From positions 363,448 through 427,447 of the forward strand of contig WBMW01001708.1 of assembly GCA_013396635.1 (NCBI GenBank): a DNA stretch of 64,000 nt, given 5' to 3'. Both the position numbers and the translations under genes were made by a program. Below, piece after piece: positions 12,101 through 24,917 of the stretch. The notes under the pieces are model-generated. The model ran no database searches. It was given only the letters and a program-made list of their open reading frames with translations, and was not told where the DNA came from. This DNA is from Penelope pileata (Eukaryota > Chordata > Aves > Galliformes > Cracidae). The stretch's first letter is position 1, and each line of letters starts with the position of its first letter.

Positions 12101-15100
12101 AAATTATGAAATGTTTCCATCATATGAAGAGAATGTGCTGTCTGATGAGGATATACCACCAGCACCAGAAAACGAGGAAGAGTTTAGTTTACACATTCAT
12201 CTTCTGTGCCAGTTTCTGTCACATGCTACGGGCTGACGCTCAGCTAGCAAGAGCAGTAATCTGCCTTCATCAAAAGGTTTCCCTTTATGTCTGATGACAA
12301 GGTGCTGAATCAATGCAAACAAGAGGCATGTGCAGGCAGTAAAAAGCTTGCTTTAAAAGATGGTGAGAAGAAAATAAGCGAGGAGAAATGGTGGTGGTGG
12401 GGACCTTAAATGAAAACTCCTCAAACCAGCCTAATCCTCTCATTTTCCAACAGGCTGCTCTATCAAAACAGCTAGTTTAGGGTCTTATCTCTCAGCATAC
12501 TGAACAGTTTGCTGATCTGAGATTAAACTCAGGAGGACCGGCTGCCTTGATCTCATGATTATTACCTACTTGATAGGTACAGAAACAAAACATCTTTTGT
12601 GTCCGCTTTCTAAATGACTCCACAGAGACACCTGGTCCTTCATGCAGTACTATTACCTAGATTAAATTGCTACGTAGAATATTCACAAAAAAAAAATCTG
12701 ATAAAACTTAACAGTTTGAAAGGGAACAGTCCTAGAGCAGGCTAGAAGTATAAACTGTGTTATAATGCACTTGAAAGGATTAATACAAAATTTCTACTAT
12801 TTTGTGTTTTCTTCACTTTCAGGAATCAGATATTACATCGAAAAAGTCATCACAGCAGCCTTAAATAAAAATGATCTCTAGTCATCAGAAATAATACTGT
12901 ACAACAATTGGCTAAAGTGACAGCAAGAAAGAATTTTAACATAATTAATCATAAATCCCTCAGTAGTTACATGGGTAAAAGGAACCACTTTTTATTCTGT
13001 AACAATGAAGTATATCTCCAAGTAATAGATCCCCTCAGGACTCTTAACGGACCCAAACTGTCCTCATAAACTATTCCCTTTCATATACTAGAGTTAGACA
13101 GTAAAAATAAAGCGTAAGTGGCTGGTGAAATGGGAACTGCCAGATCCATTAAAAGAGTTTCCTACAAAGAGTCTCTCAAAAGACATTTGCTGTAAGTAGA
13201 TTATACAGCCCATTTTCCTACTCGTGCTATGAGCAGACAACCCCCCTATGGACATATGGAAACCAGTCCCATTGAATAATCCCAAACACGCAACATAACT
13301 ACATGCTGCACCTTCCAAAATGGTCCTGGCACCCTATAGAACTGTAATTCATGCTGTGATGCAAAATATGCAGGCAAAAGCAGATTTGGCATTTGTCTCT
13401 TAATATCTGTGATACGGCACTGGTCTCTGAAGGAGATGAATTAAGAGAATAAAGTGATGTCAGAATGCAGAAGGCTTGCAGCTCTGTGTTGGTAAAAAGC
13501 ACAACTGCTTGGTACCCCATTAGCCAATGACAACATGAACGGGTAGAAAAACGTGTTCAGAGGGAGAACCACAAGCAAAGGTTAACAACAGGTTGCTTTT
13601 CTTTCTACTGCACACACAGGCCATGCACAATAAAGGATAACCCACAGTCATGGCTACATTGTCACACTAATTCTTCTATGGGTCCTTCACCAACAGGAAA
13701 ATACCGTGTTGTTTTTACCAGGTAATAGATGTCATTTGTATAAATCTTCCACTTTAGAAAAGGCTAATTGTCTGACTAAAAATACCTCACTGCCATACTT
13801 CTTAATGGCATTCTGTGGAGAATCAGAGCAGGTCACTGTACCTGTTTGGAGAATTTTCTGTAATTTTGATGAAAGTTAACATCAAAGATTGAATTTGTGC
13901 TTAGTGAGTCATCATTTGCCTTCATCAAAATTCCTCACGATGGTATCGGTTTTGTTGGGTCTGTGCAACCTGAAAACTGATGAACCAATCTGTTCTGTTC
14001 CAAAGAAATCTTTCATTTCCCATAATAGGTTGAACTTGCCCTCCAAAGAGCTGAAAACCCCAGTCCTATAGCTAAGCACTAACTTCTTGGTAATGATTTC
14101 TTCAACTTATAATCTTGTAGAAATGTGTTCAGGAGAAATTACATTTCTCTTGATTCTCCTATATACTTGTGATTTAGAGCACAAAGGGCTATCTCTGGTT
14201 GAGCCATGGCTTGTGGGCAGTTAGGTAATGGTCTTTTCATTTTTTTTCCTCCTAGTAGAGACAGGTTGGTCATCAGTATTCTCCCCAGCTCAACTATTTT
14301 AGCAAAGTATTACCACCATTTTCTTGTTAATAAGCACTCCATAGTAACCAACTTTGAATTAGAGTCTCTGAAAAACCACAATTTCTACTCCTTTTGTGTC
14401 ACTGTAATGAAAAAAAAAATCCATACCTGTATTTTGTACCCTAAGCTTGATTATATGTCAGAAACAAGCAGATCAATAAAGCCATATAATCTGAGGTCCT
14501 TTCAACAATTTCACCTTCCAAATTCATTGTGATACTGACCTATTTAGATTTTGACTGAAACAGCAAACTCTTAAATTGAATTAGACTGTATTATCCCTTC
14601 ATACTTTGTCTTCCCAAGTCATGTACATCTAGCACAGTCTCAATGCAGCAGCCCAGACTGTTGCAACAGCCTTCCAAGGAGCACTGCTCGTTTCTCTCTG
14701 TGCCTCTAATAAATTAGGAAAACCATAATGAAAAGCTATCATTGAGTGTTTCCCATGCATCAGTTCAGCTGGCAGCCAAACAACCCACAGCTGTTACCAG
14801 CACCTGATTTAGGATGCGTTACTCCCTGCACCACATCCAGTCGATCAGCCCCACATGCCATGTGGTCACAGTCATGGGAAGCACTCAGTGACAGTGCTGT
14901 GCATGCCAGGGAGGTCTGAGGAGCTCAGGAAAGAGCAGAGATGGGGAAATAGGTTTAGGCAGGAAGGGCAATAAGAAGAGGTCTCTGGAGTCAATCAACA
15001 CACAAAGCATCTTGCAGCTGGTTGCCTTTGCTATAATTGTCTCTCTTCCACAGGAACTAAAAATACCTAGATCTATACCTGGGGAGTATGTGTATTATGG

Positions 15101-17495
15101 TGGAGAAAAGGCAGGAAACTATTTCTGTCAGGAGGATCCCAACGCAGCAGCCTAAGGGCTCAGCATATTTGTGCTTGGGTAAATGATGCTGCCAACACTG
15201 TGAAACCGATGTCTCAAGGAGACCCAAAAAGTCAGTGTTTTATCACAGTTACACCAGTATGAACAAGGAGCTGCTTCACTGCTACCTAATGGTATATAAA
15301 ATCAAGAACCAGCAATTGGGTGTCTCCAGAACTAGGAGAAAATTTTAACAGTTGCTTTGGAAAAAGAGAATGAAATGGTCTGCATAAGGGATGGAGAATG
15401 AGAGAACAGATGAGATCATCAGGAGAAATCCTTGCATGGCTCTATTTTTTAAATCTTTCAACAATTTGTTCAATCTTCTCTGAGAATGTAGATTAAATCA
15501 TTGCAGTATGAGCCTGAAGGAGCCTAAGGCTGTAAGCTTGTCCTTGGTGTGCAGAGGATGATTGGAGCAGCTCTGCAGCCATGCAGTGCTGTGAGTGGCC
15601 AGTCCTCCTGTCACCATGCTGGAGAGGCTTCCTTGGAGCAGAAGTGATCTCACATTAAGATGACATCAGGAAGGGATGGCATATTCATGCTGCAGGGTGT
15701 TGTTTTTTAGAAGCATTTGTAACCCGAACTCAAGCCATGTGTAACAGTGTCATGTGCTGCAGGCAACACGCACAGTTAATATGCAAATCTCTCCCACAAA
15801 TATACGGGGTGTGTGTGCTGGGATTAGCTGATTTTCCAGCTCCCAGACCAAAGCTCTCTGAAACAGCTAAGCCAAACCAACTCCTTTGCAAATAGTATCT
15901 CTCCAGTTTGTGAGATAATCACAAATATAGTGTGATGGCTGCATCCACTACAGTAATAGATGGTCTGCAGTGCTGTAAGATAATGCTGCTACTTCACGTT
16001 CTACAAACTGATTATCTATTTCAGTTATATTATTATTTCAGTGTAATTATAATTCTTTATTAAAATATATCTTTTCAAATTACGTGTATTAGAGCCTTAT
16101 GCTACTGACAATGCCAAAAGGGAACTTTGACACTGTCTTTAGGATTTTTGCCTTTGTGACCTGGTGAAGGTAAAGTGGATGCTCTTTTTGTTACAAATGC
16201 AGCCCCAGAATCAACTTAGGCTCCAGGTATTAACATACATCTCATGTGCCAGATCTTGCCCCTAGGAGAACGTTAATCCAATCTGCCAACTGCTGCTGCA
16301 CTCTAATACAGCTCTGCCCTGCCAAGCAATTACAAAAGCCTCCTTTTGCTCCCGAGCCACCTGTCCCTCACAGTGCTCCGCTGGCACCAGCAGCACGAGC
16401 AGGCACTTGCAGTTGCTGACTTAAAGGATGACTGCTCCATTTTTCATTGGTAAATAAAATGGCAGCTACAAAACAATCCATAGCATTTTTGCACCAGCAT
16501 TTGCGCATGCATTGCTGCTCTGTCCTAGGATATTGGAAAGCATTTGCAATCACTTATTAAGAACCACTAGTGAGGGCTGTGAACAATGAACTAATTCTGG
16601 TTTTAATTTTTTTTAAATCTTCTATCAACATTCACATCACGTGGTAGAAGCTCTCAGGTTCCCCTCCTGCTTTACAATGGCATTAGTGTAAGATTGGATG
16701 CAAATTCTCCAAACATTGCACATGCCTATTTTGAAGTCCTGTTCAGAAACTTGGAAATGAGAATAAAATTGTCAAGAACAAAGTTAATGTTGAGATTATA
16801 ACATGCTATGCAATATTTTTATCTGAGGAAAAAAAGAAACAAGTAACTTGGCATTATTACCTAATAAGAGTGCAAAAGTAGTCTATGACCACATAACATT
16901 TTTAGAAGGAGACAACAATTATCCCAAACCCAGGACATATAAAACCTTCAAGTCTGTACAATCCCCTACAAACATACAATTGTGCATCTCTTGAAGCATC
17001 AGTGGTCATAACACTGGTCTGTATTAGGTCATACCCAGAGTCCCGGTTCACAGTCCTTTCTCTGGCAGTAGCTCAGCAAAGGTTCAGAAAGAAGATGAGG
17101 GGTAGCATAGATATAGTCATCCTTCCCTATAAGGCTTCCTCAAGCTCTTGGCAACTTGGAGCTGTTGTCTTCACAGCTGTCTTCCTTGAGGGTTGTCTCT
17201 GCCATTGACTTCTCCAGTCATTCTTTACATTTACATTTTTGCACCTACAACCTCATGTAGCAATGCCCTCTTCCCATACAGCAGTTCCAAAAGCATGCTT
17301 GGGGTATGTTTCCTCTGAACAGCCTTTGGTGTGTTCATTTCAGCCTCAGATCTACATCCCACAGAACACTAGTTCCAAAGGCAGCTCAGGAAAGATAAAG
17401 TAGTTGAGTTTGTGTTGTTCACATCTATATTTGCTCGATTGACTTTCACCTTCATTGACTTTGGAGGCACAAGTCTGAGCGCTGAAGGACAGTGT

Positions 17496-17526
17496 TAAAA
17501 ATCAATGCTTAATAATCAATGCTTAT
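17496..17526. repeat. Short tandem duplication
   Basis: The 12-mer AATCAATGCTTA occurs twice in close succession, separated by a few bases. A simple local duplication. Confidence 0.7.
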
Positions 17527-18773
17527 AAGGAAACATTAGATACTGTCTTCTTTAAATAAAACTACTGGAGCTGGGCAGGCTGAATGTGGAGAGACTAAAA
17601 TCCTCCTTTCTGTGGTGTTTACAATTCAAATGATGCAACTTTATAGCAATTACATGACAACCAAGCCAAGAAAATGGGCTGAATATTTAGTATCTCTAAT
17701 TAATTTATTCATTTTTAAATAATTCACTTTAGCTATAGAACTACAGCATATGTTCTTTCATTAAAATTTTCTCTTAGCATATCAAAATTTCTTTTTTACT
17801 ATAGCAGTTGTGAGGGTGAATACTACAAAGAAGTCAGCACTTTCACTGAAATCTTTTATGATAGTTGTAGGCTCAGGGCAGTCTTAGAAGACTCAAAGAA
17901 AGGAATCCAAGACAGGAAAGATGAGACTTACAAAAGCTGTTAGAGAGCAGAAGTGAAAGAGCGCTGAAGTGGATGTGAAAGGAAAATGAAAGTATTTAGA
18001 TATATGCCAGGAACCTTGGTCCAAAAATGCTCTCTCTTTTCAGTGAATTCATTTTCCAGTTCCATATGAGATCAGAAGACTCTGAGCTGTATCTTGATGC
18101 ATGCGTGGGTTTAATTCACTGGAGGCAACATTTCTATTTTCTGAGATAAGGAAAAAGCATCTGGAATCACATAAGAGACCTCTAACAGCAGGATATTTCT
18201 GTGCCATCCTTGGGACTCTGAAGACATCTTCTGAGGGGGTCAATGGGCGGTGGTGATGGTGGGCATCTCTTTGGAAAGTGAGGGGAAAGAAAACGGGGCA
18301 GAAAGAACAGAGCACCCCCTGTTCTTTGCATGCTGCACATCTCCACACAATACCTCCATCAGCATCACTGTACCAGTGCTCTTCCATACTTGCACACAAA
18401 AATCTGAGGACTCTTGACTTTAAAGACTTAAAAACCCTAGAATTTATTCCCCTTTCTAGGAAAGTGCTTTTATTTTTTATTTTTTTTATGTGGAGAATAG
18501 AAGAAAAATGCAAAGAAATTCTGGGTCTTGAATTTGGGTCATTAGCTGCCCAAAGAGGAATGATAATTATTGGTTTTAACATAGCTCTGATAAAAACAGA
18601 GTTCCGCAGGCAGTTAAAGAGATAAAAGGCACTTGTTCAGGGTAAACACAAAGCTGCACACTCCCTGGATTGAGGCATGTAGCAGCTAAAAAGGAAAATA
18701 TTTCCATCAAGAGATTTGCATTTCCGAGCACAGGAACTTCACTGGGGCGTTGTGCATAGAAAGATCTGGTTTT

Positions 18774-18788
18774 CCAGAAGAGGGCACT
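18774..18788 (+). promoter_or_regulatory. Candidate CTCF core motif (one mismatch)
   Basis: CCAGAAGAGGGCACT fits the CTCF core on the plus strand except for A at the Y position. Weaker than the sites at 3861 and 41727. Confidence 0.4.
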
Positions 18789-19456
18789 AAATATTCTTCC
18801 TATTTCATTAATTTAAAATAAATAAATGAGATTGGAAATCAGAAGAAATAGATTATAAACTCCTGCAGTCTGGGACTGCTTCCTGTGTTCCTGTACCAGG
18901 ATTAAATTCTTTCTGATTTTTAATTTCTAACGCTGTTTAAATCAGTGTTGTTTTCCAAGTTTGCATCCTATTAACAACATATTTTCTTCCTTAACATTTT
19001 AAAACAACTGTCTGTAATTATCGCAACACAACATAATTTGGATTTTTATTGTCCCTTAAAACCTAGGAAGCAAAATTATGCTAAAAATAGGAACTCGTCT
19101 ATCTATAATTCTAAAGTTCCTACATGTTGCAAGGAACCTAGCTCTTCATTAAGTTCTATTTTTTTTCAATATTTTTTAATATAGTTGTATTTATTCTATT
19201 CCTGGAAGGTTGCCCCATGTTTCACTAAGATGGATTCCCCTATAAGTACAAGAAAGAAAACTGCAGTGATATTACTGCTGTTTATCTGAGTTTGACTATC
19301 TCACCTATGCTTTATTTAAAAATAAATTTCAGGGTATTTTTAAAATGTTTTGCGAATTTTGTTAGAACATTCATCTCCACTAGTCTGTCTGCTCAAGCTA
19401 GATGATCCATATACTCAGAAAAGGAAGTAGAATGGAAAATGTAATAGCATCCAAGC

Positions 19457-19470
19457 AAAAAAAAAAAAAA
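19457..19470. repeat. Poly-A tract (14)
   Basis: Uninterrupted A run about 280 bp left of the large inverted repeat. No recognisable retroposon body precedes it. Confidence 0.9.
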
Positions 19471-19748
19471 GTTATTTTTGTATCATGTTGTTTTGCCTTG
19501 AGTCTATTTTCCCTCTCTGTATGATGAAAATCTCATTTGCTAAAGAAAATATTTACAGAGGAAGACTGCTGATAGCTGATACCGATACATAATATACCTA
19601 CATACTTTTGCATGACAGGATAATTATTTTTGACTTTGATATTATTCTACTCTTCCCTGGAACAGTGGATTTGCTTTTCAGTTCACTGATGCATATCTGT
19701 GTCTGAATAAATGTAGGATACAGTTTGTTGGCCTCTGCTACATGAGCA

Positions 19749-20312
19749 AGACTGCCCAGCTTAGCTTGAAGTGTTATTTTCTACTCAGCCAGATTTGTGT
19801 CACTTGCGTTGAAGCCTTCCATCACAAATCAGAAGGCAAAAAAGTTACTCCTTACTGCATTTGTTTATATTAGAAGAGAAACCAGAGTTTAATCCTTTCT
19901 TTTTTAGAAGGAAATAGTTAAAGCTCTAATAATATGTGAGTGTTCCCTGGAAGTGTTCAAGATCAGGCTGGATGGGTCTTTGGGCAATCTGGTCTAGTGG
20001 GAGGTGTCCTTGCCCATAGGCAGGGGGTTGGAACAAGATGATCTCTAAGGTCCCTTCCAACCTGAACCATTCTACTATTCTGTGATTAAAACCTGAGTAT
20101 GCTGATTTCAGCTGCTCTATCATGCCTATTATTAGAGCTTTAACTATTTCCTACTAAAAAAGAAAGGATTAAACTCTGGTTTCTCTTCTAATATAAACAA
20201 ATGCAGTAAGGACTAACTTTTAAGCCTTCTGATTTGTGATGGAAGACTTTAACGCAAGTGACACAGATCTGGCTGAGTACAAAACAACACTTCAAGCTAA
20301 GCTGGGCAGTCT
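19749..20312. repeat. Long inverted repeat, 186-bp arms, 192-bp CR1-bearing spacer
   Basis: The left arm (19749-19934) and right arm (20127-20312) are reverse complements with no gaps and 9 mismatches in 186 positions by my base-by-base comparison (about 95%). Each arm pairs base x with 40061 minus x. The arms are AT-rich, show no CR1 or LTR words, and look like single-copy sequence copied in reverse. The spacer (19935-20126) is mostly a CR1 3' end that starts within a few bases of the left arm's inner edge. A transcript crossing it in either direction could fold into a roughly 186-bp stem. Its position in a DPP6 intron would expose it in pre-mRNA. I do not recognise it as a known element. 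Confidence 0.95.
19941..20087 (+). mobile_element. CR1 LINE 3' end in the loop of the inverted repeat
   Basis: The block contains tgttccctggaagtgttcaa, then gatcaggctggatgggtctt, ggttggaacaagatgatctc and a terminal ATTCTGTGATT. This is a standard CR1 3' tail on the plus strand. The 5' truncation point almost coincides with the end of the left inverted-repeat arm (19934). About 40 bp of unassigned sequence separates its 3' end from the right arm (20127). Confidence 0.93.
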
Positions 20313-20786
20313 AATGATGTCTGTTCCTTCCAGTTAGTATTTTGTTGTAATAATCACATTAAACAATGCTACAAAGAATAGAGACTTGGTAAGAAACTGA
20401 GTCTTGGCACATTTTCACTAAAACCATTGCTAAACAAAGAGCATATTTTAGCTCAACTGGGATGTGGGGACTAGGGATTATGTCTGTTAGGCAGAGCTTT
20501 TTCTGTCGTTTACAGCAAACACATTGCATCTGTTCTGAACACAGAAGTGAAAGAGTTTCAGACCAGTTTTCTGCAACACCAGGCAAAGTACATAAGAGTA
20601 GGCTGACGGTCATACATAAAACATCCCACAAAAAAGTTCCAACTCACACAACTGATGACAGCACTGTCACCCAAAAAACACTCCTTCAACAAGCAGATCT
20701 CAGAGAGAGATACATTCCTCTCCATGGCTGGCCCTTAAATGAGCCCAATGCAGCCCTGCCCTAGGTCCACCCTTTCCAGTCCGTGT

Positions 20787-20819
20787 GGAGCACAGGTGCA
20801 AGCAATCTGCCTGTGCTCC
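20787..20819. repeat. Perfect 10-bp hairpin
   Basis: GGAGCACAGG at 20787-20796 and its exact reverse complement CCTGTGCTCC at 20810-20819 enclose a 13-nt loop. It sits in a locally GC-richer stretch (about 20725-20850). No run of T follows, and there is no longer stem that would make it a microRNA precursor. Confidence 0.7.
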
Positions 20820-22548
20820 CCAGGCCAGCCACAGCCTTTCACCAGGTCCTCAATCACAGGTTCAGGCCGTGATCAACAGTTTCTCTATAGCATCATTATT
20901 TTATGAATATTAAATACATTTATAAATGTATGATCATTTCATATACACTGAATTCCTGCTGCAAGTATCTCCTGAGAGTGGGAACAATATAGCTAAAAGC
21001 TAGGATCCCTATGCAGTTCTGTTGTTTGCCCCAGGAAAGAACTGCAAGACCCCGAGTAACCATAGTGGCTACCCATGATACGCACAGATCCCTGCCTTCT
21101 ACCTTCAAAATGGAGATGATCCTGCTCCTACAATACCTGCCGAGGATGTGATGCCGTAGGGGAGAAAACACTTTTTCCCTGGATAACAAACTCAGGAAGT
21201 CTCCACACACCCATTTTTCTTTTCACAATGACAAGTTCTTGTCGACATGTTGTCCCCACTGTGCAAGGACCTCAAGTACCAAAAGGTCCCTGCAGTTCAT
21301 GTATGCCCAACCCCAATCCACCTCCTTGTTTAAGCTGGATTTTCTTCTTTAATTAAACTAAGCCATGTAAAAGAAGAAGGATTGTTTTTAAGAGCAAAGA
21401 ACCAGTTAAGCTACACAAAGGAACACATTTTCTGCTGGAGTTTTGTAGGAATTTGAAATGAAACGCCAGACTCCTCCAGAACAAATAAAATAAGAAGTAG
21501 GTTCGACATCTTTTCTTCTCCTGTACTAGTTCAGAACTGGTGCTGAACTCAATTGCAATGGGTATCCACCCTCCCATAGTGAGAATTTTTCATTTTTGAA
21601 GTGTGTGCAGCAGAAAAAAAAGATTTGTGATTGCAAGGGCTCTGCAGTCAAAGGCACAAATGAGGACACCTGAGCAGACACTGTTTGCACAACTCCCTAA
21701 TAGTTTTGAAAAGCCATAAATCCCTCCAGAGCTGTGTGGCAAACTTCCCCGTCTCTTTCTAACACAGAAGAAATAAAATATTAATTAGGCTGAACCAATT
21801 ACTGATACCAACATGCTACAGAAGAACCTGATACATTGGTACGTCTGACAGAGATATTGCTACCAGAACACACATACATTGCTAGGAAAATCTCCCAGCT
21901 GCTCAGATTTTGTTTATTACTAGCTGTGTTTTATTTAATCGAAGGTGACTGCAAAGAGCTGCTGTCCTGGGTGAGCTGCACACGTCCAAGTTTGACAGTG
22001 CAGAAAAGTAAATGGAAGTGTAGAAATGGCCTTGAATGAACCTTTTCTGATGCTTTTGAAAATTTCCTTTTGTGTATCCTGTTGCTATTCAGACCACAAT
22101 GAAAATGGCAGATTAGGGAATTTATTCATGGTGGTTTTGAGATTTGAAAAGATAAACAGTCTTTCACAAAGGGTATTTTAAGAATACCAGATTCATAATT
22201 AAAAGAAATCACAACACACTTTCCATTTAAAATAAAATGAATGCTTCTGAATTTTCTGAAAGAATAGCTGCTGCTTCAGCTTCAAATCCAAAGTAAACTA
22301 TCACCCAGAAAATTAACCTCTGCTATGTTCTTGGTACTTTCTTGTTAATACAGTACGTCTGGACACACAAGTCTTTGCTTTTGTTATGTAAATGGAGCTG
22401 GAGCACTTACCCTTGTCACTACAAACAGGATAAAAAGCACATCATTAAACAAGGATATTTGCTGTACTGATCTTGGCTACTGAATTAATGTGACTCAAAA
22501 CAGAACGTAAGAATGTAAGGTGATTAAGAAAAAGGAGGGGCCCACTTT

Positions 22549-23312
22549 CACAGAATCACAGAATCATAGGTGTTGGAAGGGACCTCTGGAGATCATCCAG
22601 TCCAAACCCCTGCTAAGGCAGTTCCCCCCTGCAGTCGGTCGTACAGAAAAGCATCCAGGCGAGTTTTGAGTATCTCCAGAGGAGAAAACTCCACAACCTC
22701 TCCAGGCAGCCTATTCCAGTGCTCTGTAACCCTCAAAGTAAAGAAGTTTTTCCTCACGTTCAGATGGAACTTCCTGTGATCCAGTTTGTGTCTGTTGCCC
22801 CTTGTACTGTTGTTGGGCACCACCAAAAAGATCCTGGTCCCATCCATTTGACTCTCACCCTTTAGATGTTCATAAGCATTAATAAGATCTCTCCTGAGCC
22901 TCCTCTTCAGGCTGAACAGCCCCAGGGCTCTCAGCCTTTCCTCATAATGGAGATGCTCCAGGCCCTGTATCATCTTTGTTGCCATCTGTTGGACTCTTTT
23001 CAGGAGATCCCTGTCTTTTTCGTACTCAGGAGCCCAGAACTGGACACAGTGCTCCAGATGTGGCCTCACCAGGGCAGAGGAGAGGGGGAGGATCACCTCC
23101 CTTGACCTGCTGGCCATGCTCTTTTTAATGCACCCCAGGTTACCACCGGCCTTCTTGGCCACTGGGGCACACTGCTGGCTCATGGCCAACCTGCTGGCCA
23201 CCAGGACCCCCAGGTCCTTCGCCGCAGAGCTCCTTTCCAGCAGGTCAGCTCTTAACTTGTACTGGTGTGTGCAGTTATTCCTTCCCAGGTGTAGGACTCT
23301 ACACTTGCCCTT
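22549..23312 (-). mobile_element. CR1 LINE, 5'-truncated, minus strand
   Basis: A minus-strand CR1 of about 764 bp. Its 3' end is at 22549-22570 (cacagaatcacagaatcata on the plus strand, the complement of the terminal ATTCTGTG-type units). The body contains the C-terminal ORF2 and the standard 3' UTR. Similarity stops abruptly near 23312, inside ORF2, which is the normal 5' truncation of CR1. It is the least decayed CR1 in the window. Confidence 0.95.
22593..23312 (-). pseudogene. CR1 ORF2 (reverse transcriptase) C-terminal remnant, open frame
   Basis: An uninterrupted minus-strand frame runs from the truncation point near 23312 to a stop at 22593, about 239 codons. It includes NNCTHQYKLRADLLERSS, then KDLGVLV, REVILPLSSALVRPHLEHCV, FWAPEYEKDRDLLKRVQ, GLFSLKRRLRRDLINAYEHL, HRKFHLNVRKNFFTLRVTEH and WNRLPGEVVE. 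These are the C-terminal blocks of avian CR1 ORF2p, downstream of the polymerase active site. The endonuclease and the catalytic YADD region are missing through 5' truncation, so the fragment cannot retrotranspose. Its lack of stops or frameshifts suggests a relatively recent insertion. It is not a host gene. Confidence 0.93.
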
Positions 23313-24903
23313 TCAGTCCTGACTCCTTGGAATCACCTGGCTGAAACTCCACATAGGCAATGATGCAATTTCAGAAGCTGTGAGCATTTCACCGAAATAT
23401 TAAATAATATCTGAATGGTATTAGTAATATTTGTTCTACAGGAATCAATTGAAGATGTCATTTTTAAGAAAAGACTCAAGGTTTAGCAAATCATAATAGA
23501 TTTGATGAGTCTATGTGGTTGTACTAATTCACCAAAATCTTGACTTATTGACTACAGCCCTCCAGTGATTTGAGAAAAGATATTTTGCCTGAGGATGTGC
23601 ACAAGTACACATGCTTACAGATGTAACAATAGAAAAACATTTATCTAACATAAGCTTTACATTCCTAGGACTAATTTTTTACCTTCTTTTTATAAAAGAA
23701 ATGCAGCTCCAGTCATTCATGGGAGTCACAGGTAACATTCTCTTGAGTAAACAAAGGGACAGTGCTTTAGGTTTGGAAATGTCATTGACTTGGGAAACTA
23801 GTTTTACCCACCAGTCTTCAATGCTCAGCATTGCTCCTGTATTTTGCAGCTTTGCAACAGAGAAGGAGCCTTTCAGGTTATGAGCAAAAAAGATTCAACT
23901 CTGCATGGTTGTATGAAAAAGGAGTATGAAAATGAAAATCGTAAGCTTTTCCACTTAAAATGCTCCATTTGAAAATTCTATTTTACAGATATCAAAACAA
24001 AATATCAAATAAATATCAAAAACTATACAAATTGCTAAGATAGCTACCTTGATTTTATGGAACAAATATCCTAACTGTGCTCACTTAAGGCAAACACTAC
24101 ACATTATCACCGTTCCTGAAAACAAAGTTGGGTTGGAATGGAAAGCAAATCTGAAATATGTTTATTACCACAGAAAGAAAATAAGTTTATACAGAACTAT
24201 TTCTATCACTGGTAAATCTGTTTCAATTAAGTAATAAATATCATAGCTAAACTAATAGCAGTATTACTGATTATAACTATGATAGTGTCTAATTTTCAGA
24301 GGCATATTTATCATAACAATAGAGCTCATCTAACTCAAAAGGATGTTATGAGAATTCATTAATATTTATACCCGTTAGTGTTTTGGAGATAACAAGCATT
24401 ATATTATTTTAATTTTTACATGCCTAATTAAAGCAGTTGTGAGGTTGGAATTGGAGCCACAAGCACAAAGCCTGCTCATTCTACATAACAAACAGACTTG
24501 GACAAATAGTAAAAAATACGACGACTGTAATAATATGCTGCTTTTCTAGTTCATCCATTCTCTCAATATGAAGTCTAGGGCTTGGGGTTAGTCTCCTGAG
24601 GTCTCCTTGGAGCCACCTCTCGCAGCTCCTCTGCCCCTCCCTCATCTTTCAGTTGTTCTTCCCAAACCCACCCAAAATCTCTGCCCAAGCAAAGACCTTT
24701 CTAATGAAACAAAATTTAGTTATTGCTTAAATCCCTAGCAGGACTTCTGCCGCTAGCTCAGGAATCACTGAGCAAATGCCACAATGAATCTCTGTATAAA
24801 GCACCAACCAAAAGGTAACACCACCAACCATTCGTAAATCACTGTGACATCTATGGCAACAGCAGAATGGAAAGAAATACTAAGCTCACCACAGAAACTA
24901 CTC

Positions 24904-24917
24904 AAAAAAAAAAAAAA
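24904..24917. repeat. Poly-A tract
   Basis: Uninterrupted A run of about 14. Nothing recognisable as a retroposon precedes it. Confidence 0.85.

Noticed and set aside
18049..18582. 177-codon open frame on the minus strand, overlapping a 115-codon plus-strand frame
   Set aside because: The product has no recognisable domain. It runs through homopolymer-rich sequence, and there are no splice or promoter signals beyond chance. A few frames of this size are expected in 64 kb.
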